From an uncultured Bacilli bacterium (GTDB taxonomy: Bacteria > Bacillota_I > Bacilli_A > RF39 > UBA660), in NCBI GenBank assembly GCA_934129885.1, contig CAKOWU010000008.1, positions 1 through 64,000 of the forward strand: a stretch of 64,000 bases of DNA. The letters are read 5' to 3'. Positions 18,214 to 27,355 of this stretch are shown piece after piece. The translations under genes and the position numbers were made by a program. Every line of letters starts with the position of its first letter. Within the stretch, counting starts at the first letter, position 1. Under the pieces are notes generated by a model. It worked only from the letters and a program-made list of their open reading frames with translations. It ran no database searches and was not told the DNA's origin.

Positions 18214-18246
18214 AGAACCACAAGCATAACACTTGTGGTTCTTTTT
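18214..18246 (+). terminator. terminator after the partial Rpn copy
   Basis: AGAACCACAAG-CATAACA-CTTGTGGTTCT, an 11-bp perfect stem, followed by T5. Having its own terminator suggests that the partial copy is transcribed. Confidence 0.85.
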
Positions 18247-18262
18247 GTTATAATAGAATTCA

Positions 18263-21200
18263 TTATATTTCAATATCTTTAGTTAGTTCTTTTTCGTTAC
18301 CATAGCCTGTGGTTACTTTTATATAAAGAGTATATTTACCAGATGACAGATTATTTATGGTAAAGGAATTTCCATTTATGTCTTGGTATGTATCATTTAC
18401 AGATAATTTATATGAATATTTACTGATTTTAGAGTTTGCACTAGCGTCTATGGTAACTATTAATGTTTGCCCTTTTATTTCTGTTTTAGCGTCTAAAAGT
18501 ATACCATCAGCGTCTATATTACAAGTATCTACACTACTTGTAGTTACGTCTTTAATATTACTATTATCAAACATTTCAGTGGTTGTTTTAAGGGTCCACT
18601 TTGTACTTACATAAATGTTTTTTAGGCTAGATGTATCTTTGAAAATGGATGTATTACTTGTTACTTTGTTTGTATTAAAGTTACACAGATTTAAAGTTTT
18701 TAAGTTACTACATCCACTAAAAAGGCTATTCATGCTTTTAACATTTGTAGTATCAAATTTTTCTAAACCACTTATGTTTTGTATATTACTAGTATCTTTA
18801 AACATTTTATCTATATTTGTGGCATTACTGGTATCAAAGGATGATACATCTACCCTTTGCATACTACCACATCCTTCAAACATTCCGGAGAAGTTTTTAA
18901 CGTTACTAGTATTAAAATTATTTAACGAAAGCACTGGTATATTAGTGGTGTAAGCAAACATATTACTCATATCAGTAACATTGCTGGTATCAAATCCTTC
19001 TAGTCCTGATATACTAGAGAGCATACTTAACGGATTTTCTTTAGTTCCTGCGAACATGTTACTCATGTTAGTTACTTTACTGGTGTCAAAAGAAGATGCA
19101 AAATTGATACTTGTAAGATTTGTCATTCCAGAGAATAAATAACTAGAATTTGGATTTGCTTCGATGTCGTTTACATAACCACTTATAGTTAGGTCATAGT
19201 TATTTGATGTTTCATTTGATGTCGTAAGAATAGCAATTACTGAATTATTTTGTTTTTCTGATATATCCCATACTTTTGTTGCATTAGATATGTAATCATT
19301 TTTATTTGTATAAGTATCAAATGTTACCGTGCTTATTTTATTTATATAATCACTACTTTTAAAGCCAAACGATGAGTTATCACCACTATATGCTTTTATG
19401 GTGGGTGTTGGAGTATAGATTATAGTATTACTTACTCCATTTGTGGATAGGTTTGTAACGTTTTTTATTTCGGCGACTACTTTATCGCCAGCGTTTTCTA
19501 GATTAAATGATACTGTTAGTTTAGTGTCTATTAAAGTTGCTGGGTATGTTTTATTATTTTCTGGATAAAATTCTCCAGATTGATTATCTTTACTATATTT
19601 TATGAATTTATTTTGGGCTTTATCGTAGGCATAGTAACTGTCACTTATATCATTTAATCTATATATATATTCGTAGGTGTTTTTAGGGTTTGTGCTATCT
19701 TCTTTATACTCATAGGTTATTGTTAGTTTAGATTCATCTGTTTTGTCAAATTCAAATGATGGTTTAGTTATTTTTGATGTTTTTGCACCGCTGTCGGACG
19801 ATATATTGGGAACATACGGATCATCTGAAGTACCACTGCCGGTAAAGGTTACACTACTATTTAAGTATATAGCTGGATATACTTCGTTATTTGAACTGGC
19901 GTTTTCATGTGTTACTTTATTAGCTTTTATAATATATTGTTCATTTTGGGATGTTGAATAAGGGGTAATAAGCCAAGACGATGATGACATCCAACCCCCA
20001 GTAGTACAGGTATCTTTAGTGCTTTCATATATATTATTACAGTTTGCGTTAGAGTTTGCGTTTACATAATCTATAATAGACGCAAGTCCTGCGTAGCCTT
20101 CCCACTGATATTTTTGGACTGATAAAGTATCTTTTTCTAAAGCTTGATTTTTGATAATCCCTACATGACCAATATTAAATTTATGCTTTTGAGTTAATGA
20201 TTTTATGTTATCATCTAAATTATTATACCAATTATTAAGGGCTATATTTATAACGGGTAATTTAGTTGGCAAGGTATATTTTGTACCATTTAATTGAATA
20301 TCATTTATGTATTTGCTAGTTTTTGTACTTATAATTGATGAATTATTTCCAAAGATATTACAGCCAGTATTTCCAGTATTATAACAGTAATCAGTATTGA
20401 CGCTAGAATTTCTATTTCCATTATCATACTGCATATTACCTAAGCTTTTGGTACTTACTATAAGGAATGTTTCGTCTGGTTCTAGAGCAATTATTCTATA
20501 TAAAGTATTTCCTAGTTTTACGTAATTATTCGGATTATTCCCTTTATATACATATCTATCCTGCGTAGTTTTATCTAGATATAAGCCATCGTTTTCAGTT
20601 ACGGTGTTATCTTTTATTTTATTGTAACTAATTTCTTTGGCAGTAGATTTTTCAGCACATAAGCCTTCATCATCACATACCCGTGCGGTAATTGTGTAGT
20701 TCATGTTTGGCTTTAAGCCCATAAAGGTATAGGCGGATGTGTTACCGATATTTATGTATTTACCATTATCTATTTTAAATTCATAATAGACAATTTTTTT
20801 ATCACTAGTAGCAGTGGCATTTACTACGGCCGTTATACTTGATGTGGTAGCAGATGATGTATTTATGCTTTTAATGACTGGTGGTTCTTTTTTTTCAAAA
20901 AGGCCAATTATATCTACACTAGAATTTGTAATAGTTATATTTTCTTTACCAGTAAGTAGTACGCCACTACTGTCTGTGAGTCTATTACCATTTGCGTCTG
21001 ACCAGCCTAGAAATTTGTACCCTCTTATACTTGGAACGTTTGTGGTCTCTCCTGTTTTAGTGGGAAAGATAGTGCTGCCAGAATTTTTATATTCATTAAA
21101 CTGATTACATTCTTTTTCAGTATTTAACTTACAATTATATGATACAAGATATCTTTGCTGTTCTTTTTCATAGGCTTCAAAAGATAATGTTACTTCGGCT

Positions 21201-21664
21201 GTTACATCTAGATAGGCATCTTTTGTATTAACTGGGCTATATAAGCATTCTATTTTTACTATTAAGTCAAGGGTTTCACCAGATTTTATGGCCTTACCTT
21301 TGGTATAACCACTTACGGTAATGTAGACAGAGCCATTGCTTTCGTCTTTTATTAGTTTTTTTTGAACATCTGTTAGATAAGCTCCAGTTGTACCTTCATT
21401 TTTTACGGTTATTTTATATTCTATATAGTCTCCAGTATCGGCGAAACTAGTTTCAAAGCCGGCAGTATGGTTATCATTATAGATAGATGTATTTATGTTT
21501 TCGATTGTTCCATTTATATTTGTTTGCTTTATGTTTATAATTTTTATTTCGTTATTTTCATCTGCGGAAACTGTTTCTATAGGTGCGGTAAGTTTTGTTA
21601 TGCCTCCTACTACTATAAATAGAAGACACAAACTTATAAGTGATATTTTGATAATGTGTTTCAT
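18263..21664 (-). CDS. large surface protein with InlB-like, Fn3-like and BspA/DUF285 repeats
   Basis: 1133 residues. An N-terminal hydrophobic signal or anchor (about 4-25) is followed by a TasA-like beta domain (30-165), an InlB-type beta repeat (about 170-255, GYKFLGWSDANG), an Fn3-like domain (258-345), the GLYLDKTT..RYVYKG module shared with the protein at 15018 (about 350-620), another beta region, at least five DUF285/BspA repeats of the F-D-T-S-x-V-T-x-M-x-x-M-F type (about 840-1025) and a final Fn3-like domain. Such proteins bind host or neighbouring cells in gut bacteria and mycoplasmas. No LPXTG signal is present. It is the last gene of a three-gene operon with a consensus promoter at 23291-23319. 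Confidence 0.8.
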   Translation of the reverse strand: MKHIIKISLISLCLLFIVVGGITKLTAPIETVSADENNEIKIINIKQTNINGTIENINTSIYNDNHTAGFETSFADTGDYIEYKITVKNEGTTGAYLTDVQKKLIKDESNGSVYITVSGYTKGKAIKSGETLDLIVKIECLYSPVNTKDAYLDVTAEVTLSFEAYEKEQQRYLVSYNCKLNTEKECNQFNEYKNSGSTIFPTKTGETTNVPSIRGYKFLGWSDANGNRLTDSSGVLLTGKENITITNSSVDIIGLFEKKEPPVIKSINTSSATTSSITAVVNATATSDKKIVYYEFKIDNGKYINIGNTSAYTFMGLKPNMNYTITARVCDDEGLCAEKSTAKEISYNKIKDNTVTENDGLYLDKTTQDRYVYKGNNPNNYVKLGNTLYRIIALEPDETFLIVSTKSLGNMQYDNGNRNSSVNTDYCYNTGNTGCNIFGNNSSIISTKTSKYINDIQLNGTKYTLPTKLPVINIALNNWYNNLDDNIKSLTQKHKFNIGHVGIIKNQALEKDTLSVQKYQWEGYAGLASIIDYVNANSNANCNNIYESTKDTCTTGGWMSSSSWLITPYSTSQNEQYIIKANKVTHENASSNNEVYPAIYLNSSVTFTGSGTSDDPYVPNISSDSGAKTSKITKPSFEFDKTDESKLTITYEYKEDSTNPKNTYEYIYRLNDISDSYYAYDKAQNKFIKYSKDNQSGEFYPENNKTYPATLIDTKLTVSFNLENAGDKVVAEIKNVTNLSTNGVSNTIIYTPTPTIKAYSGDNSSFGFKSSDYINKISTVTFDTYTNKNDYISNATKVWDISEKQNNSVIAILTTSNETSNNYDLTISGYVNDIEANPNSSYLFSGMTNLTSINFASSFDTSKVTNMSNMFAGTKENPLSMLSSISGLEGFDTSNVTDMSNMFAYTTNIPVLSLNNFNTSNVKNFSGMFEGCGSMQRVDVSSFDTSNATNIDKMFKDTSNIQNISGLEKFDTTNVKSMNSLFSGCSNLKTLNLCNFNTNKVTSNTSIFKDTSSLKNIYVSTKWTLKTTTEMFDNSNIKDVTTSSVDTCNIDADGILLDAKTEIKGQTLIVTIDASANSKISKYSYKLSVNDTYQDINGNSFTINNLSSGKYTLYIKVTTGYGNEKELTKDIEI

Positions 21665-21688
21665 AAGGCAATCACCCCAATTCTTTTA

Positions 21689-22495
21689 TTAATTTAAACT
21701 ACATGATTTTTCTTTTTTATATATTCCATCTTCATTTTTATATAACTCGTAACAGTATTCGCTAGAATCTTTATATTTAGATTTTTTTACGATAATTTCA
21801 TATTTATTATCGTTGTCTATATCGATAATTTTTTTCACATCGTAATAATATGTACCTGAATTTACAATATTTTGAACTGTATCGTTTGTAACAAGGGATA
21901 TGTTACTATAACTAAAACTTGTGCTATCTTTTGTTAGGCTATTTAAAATGTAAATATTTTCATTTTTGTTATCATTATTGATATCTACTTTTATTTTTTG
22001 ACCAAATATTCTATTTTGATAGTTATTATATATTTGTTCTCTTTCCTCTTCGTTTAGACTGTTTATAAATATAGCATTAGCATCTGCGTCATTATTTATG
22101 TTATCTATGTTTGTGGTATGTATATCTGCGATGCTTAATGTACCATTTGATATGGCAGCTTCAAAGTCTTTTTCTACATATCTAAATGTTCCTCTTTCTT
22201 TGACGAAACTACTCGCACTATAGAAGTTTATTTTTCCTTCTTTGGTATTTGTTTTATCAAAGTAAATCTTAAAATTTATTTTTTTTGCAATGTCATCTTT
22301 GGTGGCACTTATCCATGTATTATTATCTTTTTTCCATATTAGATCGTTATCTACAACTAGGTATGTTGGATTTAAAAAGTTATTAAATTTACTATAATTG
22401 ATGAATATTATCAGGCTTACAATTATTATAAAAATTACGGCTATAACGAGTGCGAAGATTTTTACTTTTTTTTGGTTTGTAGTATCATCTATCAC
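21689..22495 (-). CDS. membrane-anchored protein with DxDxDxxxE repeats, paralogue of its neighbour
   Basis: 268 residues with a basic cytoplasmic start, one membrane helix (about 14-33) and an extracellular part that carries two calcium-loop-like motifs, DINNDNKNENIY and DIDNDNKYEIIV, of the VCBS/FG-GAP kind. The neighbouring protein at 22499-23272 has the same plan (NDLIWKKD versus ESLIWQKK after the helix, and the same two motifs), so they are old duplicates. It lies three bases after that gene and 24 before the large surface protein, in one operon. Function unknown; a surface assembly or sensing role is plausible from context. Confidence 0.65.
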   Translation of the reverse strand: MIDDTTNQKKVKIFALVIAVIFIIIVSLIIFINYSKFNNFLNPTYLVVDNDLIWKKDNNTWISATKDDIAKKINFKIYFDKTNTKEGKINFYSASSFVKERGTFRYVEKDFEAAISNGTLSIADIHTTNIDNINNDADANAIFINSLNEEEREQIYNNYQNRIFGQKIKVDINNDNKNENIYILNSLTKDSTSFSYSNISLVTNDTVQNIVNSGTYYYDVKKIIDIDNDNKYEIIVKKSKYKDSSEYCYELYKNEDGIYKKEKSCSLN

Positions 22496-22498
22496 TTA

Positions 22499-23272
22499 TT
22501 ACCCCTCACAATCTTTTATTATGGTCCATTTATCTTTTTTGTATTTATATAGTTTATAGCAAGCGTCCAAAGTTGGGTTATTTTTAACAGCGTATGACAT
22601 TACTACTTCATATTTATTATCTTTATCTATATCAAACACAGATACAAAGTTATAAGGCAAGTCTTTATTTTCTATTACATCTACTATTTTATCATTTTTT
22701 ACCATGTAAAAAAATGAATGACAGTCTTTATTGGTACTATTAAATTCATAGTTTGTTGAGGCGTAAAGGGTTTCTTCTGTTCCGTCTTTATCAAAGTCTA
22801 AAGTAACGTAATATGAATAGTAGTTTTGGGTTTGTTTATAACCATATTTATTTAATAGTTCATTTAGATATTCGTTATTATTTTCATCCATCTCGATGGT
22901 ATAGTCTGGAAATTTTAAATCATAGTTTCTACTAATAGCTCTAAAATCATTATAGTTTAGTTCTTTATAGTCTTTATCATAATAAGAATAAAAACTATCA
23001 TAAGAATCTACTATAACGTTATTTATTTTATTTGTACCATGATAAAGGGTAAATTTATAATCAAAGAAATGTTCTGGCACTTTATTTAACTGTACAAATT
23101 TACTACCTTTTTTTTGCCATATAAGACTTTCGTTTAACATAATGTATTTACCGTTTTTGTCTGCGACAATATTTTTTTCTTTTGTACTAAAGTAGTTAAA
23201 CACTGCGAATAGGGTTATGAAAAGTGCGATTAAGACAACGCCTGCGATAGTATTTCTAGTATTTATGCTCAT
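22499..23272 (-). CDS. membrane-anchored protein with DxDxDxxxE repeats
   Basis: 257 residues: one N-terminal membrane helix (about 9-28), then an extracellular region with DFDKDGTEETLY and DIDKDNKYEVVM calcium-loop-like motifs. First gene of the operon that ends with the large surface protein. TAGGTGATAATTT is the ribosome-binding region and a perfect TTGACA-17-TATAAT promoter lies just before it, so this surface unit should be strongly expressed. Paralogue of the next protein. I know no named family for the full length. It is transcribed away from the small plus-strand membrane protein gene starting at 23391. Confidence 0.65.
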   Translation of the reverse strand: MSINTRNTIAGVVLIALFITLFAVFNYFSTKEKNIVADKNGKYIMLNESLIWQKKGSKFVQLNKVPEHFFDYKFTLYHGTNKINNVIVDSYDSFYSYYDKDYKELNYNDFRAISRNYDLKFPDYTIEMDENNNEYLNELLNKYGYKQTQNYYSYYVTLDFDKDGTEETLYASTNYEFNSTNKDCHSFFYMVKNDKIVDVIENKDLPYNFVSVFDIDKDNKYEVVMSYAVKNNPTLDACYKLYKYKKDKWTIIKDCEG

Positions 23273-23290
23273 AAATTATCACCTAATATA

Positions 23291-23319
23291 ATTATATAGG
23301 TTAATATTTTACGTGTCAA
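23291..23319 (-). promoter_or_regulatory. consensus promoter of the surface operon
   Basis: TTGACA (minus strand, 23314-23319), exactly 17 bases, TATAAT (23291-23296): a perfect vegetative promoter, divergent from the one at 23343-23371. Confidence 0.85.
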
Positions 23320-23342
23320 TAAAATTAAATATTATTTTTGTC

Positions 23343-23371
23343 TTGAATAAATTCTTCTGCATTGTTATAAT
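23343..23371 (+). promoter_or_regulatory. promoter of the plus-strand membrane-anchored gene
   Basis: TTGAAT (23343-23348), 17 bases, then TATAAT (23366-23371) extended by an upstream TG. It stands 20 bases before the ATG at 23391. Confidence 0.75.
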
Positions 23372-23390
23372 TTATGGTAGAGGTGACGAT

Positions 23391-23942
23391 ATGAATATAA
23401 ATGCAGATGCAATTGAGAAAGGAATTAAATACGCAAAAATTATTATAGTTTTGGTGATTGTTATACTTATTTTGTTTTTTGGATATAGGTTTATAACTAC
23501 AAGCACAAATACGGAAAAGTTTTATGATTATTTAGATAAAAACTATACTAAACAAGAAGATGGTTCTTATGAGAAAAGAAAGAATACTGACGATGGAGAG
23601 GTCATTTACAGGGTGCTTAATGACGAGTATTTATTTAGTAAAGAGATAAATAGTTATAATAATTATACGAGTTCTAATTTACTTCTATATTTGAGTAAGG
23701 ATGGCTCGTTAACAAGTGAATTTAATTATAGTGGTGCGAATGCTAAAAATGGTTATGGAACTATGCTTTTATATGGAACTTATAATATTGATAGTAAAAA
23801 GTTCGAATGTAAAACGATTTTGAATGACGGTTTTGAATCTAAATGTGATTATTTGAAAAAAGAGTCTGTAAGTTTTTATAAAGAGATAAACAAAATTTTA
23901 AAAGAAAACAATATTGATTATAAACATGTAAAGAAGAATTAG
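23391..23942 (+). CDS. single-pass membrane protein of unknown function
   Basis: 183 residues from the ATG at 23391, which has AGAGGTGA in front; the frame is open further upstream but without a ribosome-binding site. One membrane helix (about 16-35) is followed by an extracellular domain with many Tyr, Asn and Ser residues and two late cysteines (FECKT..SKCDY) that could form a disulfide. No family recognised. It is convergent with the secretion-like operon: its stop (23940-23942) overlaps the stop of the gene on the other strand, and the shared end is a palindrome. It may be a third member of the surface set at 18-23 kb. Confidence 0.6.
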   Translation: MNINADAIEKGIKYAKIIIVLVIVILILFFGYRFITTSTNTEKFYDYLDKNYTKQEDGSYEKRKNTDDGEVIYRVLNDEYLFSKEINSYNNYTSSNLLLYLSKDGSLTSEFNYSGANAKNGYGTMLLYGTYNIDSKKFECKTILNDGFESKCDYLKKESVSFYKEINKILKENNIDYKHVKKN

Positions 23943-23962
23943 GATTGTCCTAATTCTTCTTT
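23930..23962. terminator. 15-bp palindrome shared by two convergent gene ends
   Basis: AAAGAAGAATTAGGA-TTG-TCCTAATTCTTCTTT is a perfect 15-bp stem with a 3-base loop. It encodes the last residues of both converging genes and can act as a terminator in both directions, although the following T tracts are short. Confidence 0.75.
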
Positions 23963-26683
23963 GTATAATTGGATACGGCTTTCCCAGTATGATTTATCAT
24001 AACTAGCGTCAGCGACTTTTGTTATATCGTAGCGGCATGTATTTAACAAGTGATATTCGGCTTCACGCCTATTTAAAAGTCCTTGCATTCCGTGGGCGCC
24101 ATTATGATCAAGGTAATATTTATAGGCTTCATAACTCATGAAGTCCATGCCTCCTACCGTTTTAATAAATTCAGGGGCCATTGCAGGCCAGTGATGATAG
24201 AAAAGTACGAATGCATGGTACTGGCATGTTTTTAAACTTTTTCCTGGGTAGGCTTCTTCATATATTGTTTTAACTATATTAGTATCTTTTTCGATTTCAT
24301 TTTGAAGCATTTTAGTAAGGAGTTCTTTATCAACGCAACCGTTACTCATATCGGTATCCCAGTTATCATAGCCAACTTCTCTAGCGAGTCCTGGGCCAAC
24401 ACTATTTCTTTGAGTAATTCCCCATGCGGTTGTATTACCAACGTCAGTTTGATCGGCAGTGTCTCTATACGATTTACAGCCTGATTCACCACGAACAGTA
24501 CATTCGTCACAGCCCCCTTCTAGTTGTTCTAGTAAACTAATGAACTGATCTATATCTCCGTCTCCAGATACATCACAATAATTTGTATCTAAATTTGTAT
24601 CTTTACTATATATAACGGTTAAATCAAAGGCAACTTTATTTACAATATCTGATAGGATGATGTCTTTAGAAAAATATCCTTCTTTTTGATTTTCTTTATT
24701 TGGATTATAAACATATATCTGATCGTTAGATTCATTATAGTGGTCTAATAAGACGAAATGGTCTTGACCAAAACTACTATCTCTAACTCCCGCAATAATT
24801 TTATTACCTGATTTTAATTCTTTAACTATTTCATCTACAGTGTATGAACTTAACTTTTTACCAGTTAAACCAAATTTTTCTTCTAACGTTTTAGCATTAC
24901 CGTCTATTAATGGCTGCATACTATTAGAATTATCTGTTTTTACATTGTCATCAACGGCAGCTTTATAAAATTCATAACCATCTGGGGTTTTACCTGTATA
25001 AAGGTAATACGCACCAGCGAGTGCTGCGACGGCACTTCCAGATTCCATTTTTGATTTTATTGTATCTTCAGAGTTATATTTTTTATCAGTGTTCCAAACA
25101 GAACCCTTTTTCTGATCTACAAGTGAGGATACATTTTGTAATCTTTTTTGATAGGTATCGGAGTTATAAGAAGTACTTGTATTAGATGAATTAGTTGTAC
25201 CACCTGAATTTACATCGTCAAAGTAAAATGTATTATAACTTATAAGAGATCTTTGGGTGCCTCCTCTATTTAAAGCATCATCTAAAGTAGTTAATCCTGA
25301 CTTACTTGCGGCAGGGTCCATAACATATATTGTATCACCATCAACATGGTCTACAGCAATATAGTGGTTAGTGATATATAATTGGACAAATGTCTTATGA
25401 CCATTAGTATCTGTTTCTAACAAGTTTTTTACGACACTAGCAGCATTACTATACGATATTGGCTGGTCTTGTTTATCCATATGTCCTTTAGGAGAAACGG
25501 CACTGATAGAAGACTGCCAGTATATATTACCGTTTGTAAATGAGGCTTTTTCTACAAATACTCCTGGGTCAAAGTTATCAACACTTAGAGATGTGCCAGA
25601 TGATTTAATTATATATGATAATGAGGTTACAGCACATCCTATTTGGCACATATTGCTACTGCCACCTAGACTTTGACTACCCCATTTACTATCACATTGA
25701 CGCCAGTTTGCGGCATCACTATCACCAGAAGTTCCAGAATCATATAAACATTTATCTTCATCTTCATAGTAATACCTATATATTTTAGCAAGAGTAATAA
25801 TCCCTTCGGCATATTCTTTCTTTTTAGCGGCTTTTTTTTCATCGTCTGTAATGTTTCTTATATTGGCGTTTACTCCTTCTAGATAACCATAATGACATAC
25901 ATTTGCCATAGTAGCCCATCTATTAAATTTTTGATCAATAGTTTGACCTATGGTATTTCCCCAAAGAATACTAGAACCCGGTATTTCAAGGGCTGTACCG
26001 CCGGCATCTGCAAGGGCACCCATTCCGCATAGTAAAGCATTATAACCATACGCTACACTGGACTTACTTTTTCGAATCATGTCATTAAGTAAACACCCAA
26101 GGTCAAATGCTTTACTTTCAAAGCACGTTTTTTCATAACTATCTGATTCATCATCTAAAAAGTGTCCAAACAATTTATCACTTTCCAAGGCCTTTTGATA
26201 ACTTTCATCAGTATATCTTCCGTTTTTAATACTTGAATCATACATTAAAAAGAAGGCTGCGGTAAGCTTTGATATTTGGTTTGCTTCAATAGGCTTTACG
26301 CCACCTTGCATATTTTCGCCCTCGCTAAATTTAGTATTTGTGTCTGATACGATATTCTTAAAAAATGAGGTATACACATTAGGATCGTAATCTTTTTCGT
26401 ATTCAGCAGATGCAACATCTAAACTTGAACTTCCATATAATATTGTTGCCATAAGAGCAGGAACATTTATTTTATTTCCTCCGACACTTTTCATTAATTG
26501 TAATTTATCCCAAAGTTGTCTTTCTTCGGCACTTTTATTAGATAAAATTGCATCTGTATTAGGTCCTTCTTTAATTATTCTGGCTTTCGCAGGAGTTAGA
26601 GAAAAGTAAAGACCAAATATAAGAGTAATAGAAAAAACAATAATATATTTTATTACTGTATTATGTTTTATTTTTTCTATCAT
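23939..26683 (-). CDS. exported C39-like peptidase (two domains) plus GH24-like lysozyme domain
   Basis: 914 residues, last gene of the secretion-like operon. An N-terminal membrane helix or signal (about 12-32) leads into a helical region, then a C39-like cysteine peptidase domain (about 330-490) with CQIGCAVTSLSYI and HYIAVDHVDGD, a second C39-like domain (about 510-700) with HFVLLDHYN but Ser in place of the nucleophile Cys (GSAVAALAG near 549), and a C-terminal lysozyme-like domain (about 715-845) starting LLEQLEGG with TAWGITQ. Such proteins open the cell wall locally for a secretion machine. The second peptidase domain looks inactive and may bind peptide. Confidence 0.7.
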   Translation of the reverse strand: MIEKIKHNTVIKYIIVFSITLIFGLYFSLTPAKARIIKEGPNTDAILSNKSAEERQLWDKLQLMKSVGGNKINVPALMATILYGSSSLDVASAEYEKDYDPNVYTSFFKNIVSDTNTKFSEGENMQGGVKPIEANQISKLTAAFFLMYDSSIKNGRYTDESYQKALESDKLFGHFLDDESDSYEKTCFESKAFDLGCLLNDMIRKSKSSVAYGYNALLCGMGALADAGGTALEIPGSSILWGNTIGQTIDQKFNRWATMANVCHYGYLEGVNANIRNITDDEKKAAKKKEYAEGIITLAKIYRYYYEDEDKCLYDSGTSGDSDAANWRQCDSKWGSQSLGGSSNMCQIGCAVTSLSYIIKSSGTSLSVDNFDPGVFVEKASFTNGNIYWQSSISAVSPKGHMDKQDQPISYSNAASVVKNLLETDTNGHKTFVQLYITNHYIAVDHVDGDTIYVMDPAASKSGLTTLDDALNRGGTQRSLISYNTFYFDDVNSGGTTNSSNTSTSYNSDTYQKRLQNVSSLVDQKKGSVWNTDKKYNSEDTIKSKMESGSAVAALAGAYYLYTGKTPDGYEFYKAAVDDNVKTDNSNSMQPLIDGNAKTLEEKFGLTGKKLSSYTVDEIVKELKSGNKIIAGVRDSSFGQDHFVLLDHYNESNDQIYVYNPNKENQKEGYFSKDIILSDIVNKVAFDLTVIYSKDTNLDTNYCDVSGDGDIDQFISLLEQLEGGCDECTVRGESGCKSYRDTADQTDVGNTTAWGITQRNSVGPGLAREVGYDNWDTDMSNGCVDKELLTKMLQNEIEKDTNIVKTIYEEAYPGKSLKTCQYHAFVLFYHHWPAMAPEFIKTVGGMDFMSYEAYKYYLDHNGAHGMQGLLNRREAEYHLLNTCRYDITKVADASYDKSYWESRIQLYKEELGQS

Positions 26684-26695
26684 AACAACACCACC

Positions 26696-27346
26696 CTATA
26701 TTTCGTTTTTACCTTTTGCTTTAAACCATATCACTACTGCTAAAATGATTATTGGAATTACAAATATTAATATTACAGCAATTAATTCCAAACTACTTAA
26801 TGTATTTTTTTTGACGGTATCACTAACATTTATTAGTGATTTATTTATGTGCATGTATATTTGTTTATCGGCATAGTTATTTTTGTCAATAATCCACGTA
26901 TATGTACCCCCGTTTATTTCATCAGCATTATTATCTTTTACTTTTAATTTTGTTTTTATATTTACTGTAACTTTTTGCGTTTCGAAGCCATCTTCCATTT
27001 TTATACAATGAAAGGTATTACTAGTTTTTATTGTTATATCAGAATCTGTATTAGTTATATTTACTTCATCATAACATTTATTCATAAATGTTGAATTATT
27101 ATAATTATTAAAATCAAAGTTTCTATTTAAATTTGCGATATAATTATCGCCCTCAGTGCCTGTTTTAATATTATAACTACTATTAAACCCACTTACTTGT
27201 TCACTAAAGGTGTTTTCCTCTACTTCATTCATAGGAACTGATATTTTTACATTTTCAGTTATATTGTCTTTATCTATGGTAACATTATAATTAACAGTAC
27301 AGCCGGTAAGCATTATCACTATTAATAACATTATTATTTTTTTCAT
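26696..27346 (-). CDS. lipoprotein with C-terminal membrane helix
   Basis: 216 residues. The N-terminus ends in the lipobox LTGC (Cys16), so it should be lipidated by Lgt and cut by LspA. The middle is a beta-rich extracellular domain resembling LppM/DUF3153-type lipoproteins (V-x-I-x-x-D-x-I-T-E-N-V-K-I at the start). A strong hydrophobic helix followed by KAKGKNEI lies at the C-terminus, so the protein is tethered at both ends. It lies between the two hydrolases of the secretion-like operon (12 and 9 bases away) and may guide or restrain them. Exact role unknown. Confidence 0.65.
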   Translation of the reverse strand: MKKIIMLLIVIMLTGCTVNYNVTIDKDNITENVKISVPMNEVEENTFSEQVSGFNSSYNIKTGTEGDNYIANLNRNFDFNNYNNSTFMNKCYDEVNITNTDSDITIKTSNTFHCIKMEDGFETQKVTVNIKTKLKVKDNNADEINGGTYTWIIDKNNYADKQIYMHINKSLINVSDTVKKNTLSSLELIAVILIFVIPIIILAVVIWFKAKGKNEI

Positions 27347-27355
27347 CTAATCACC

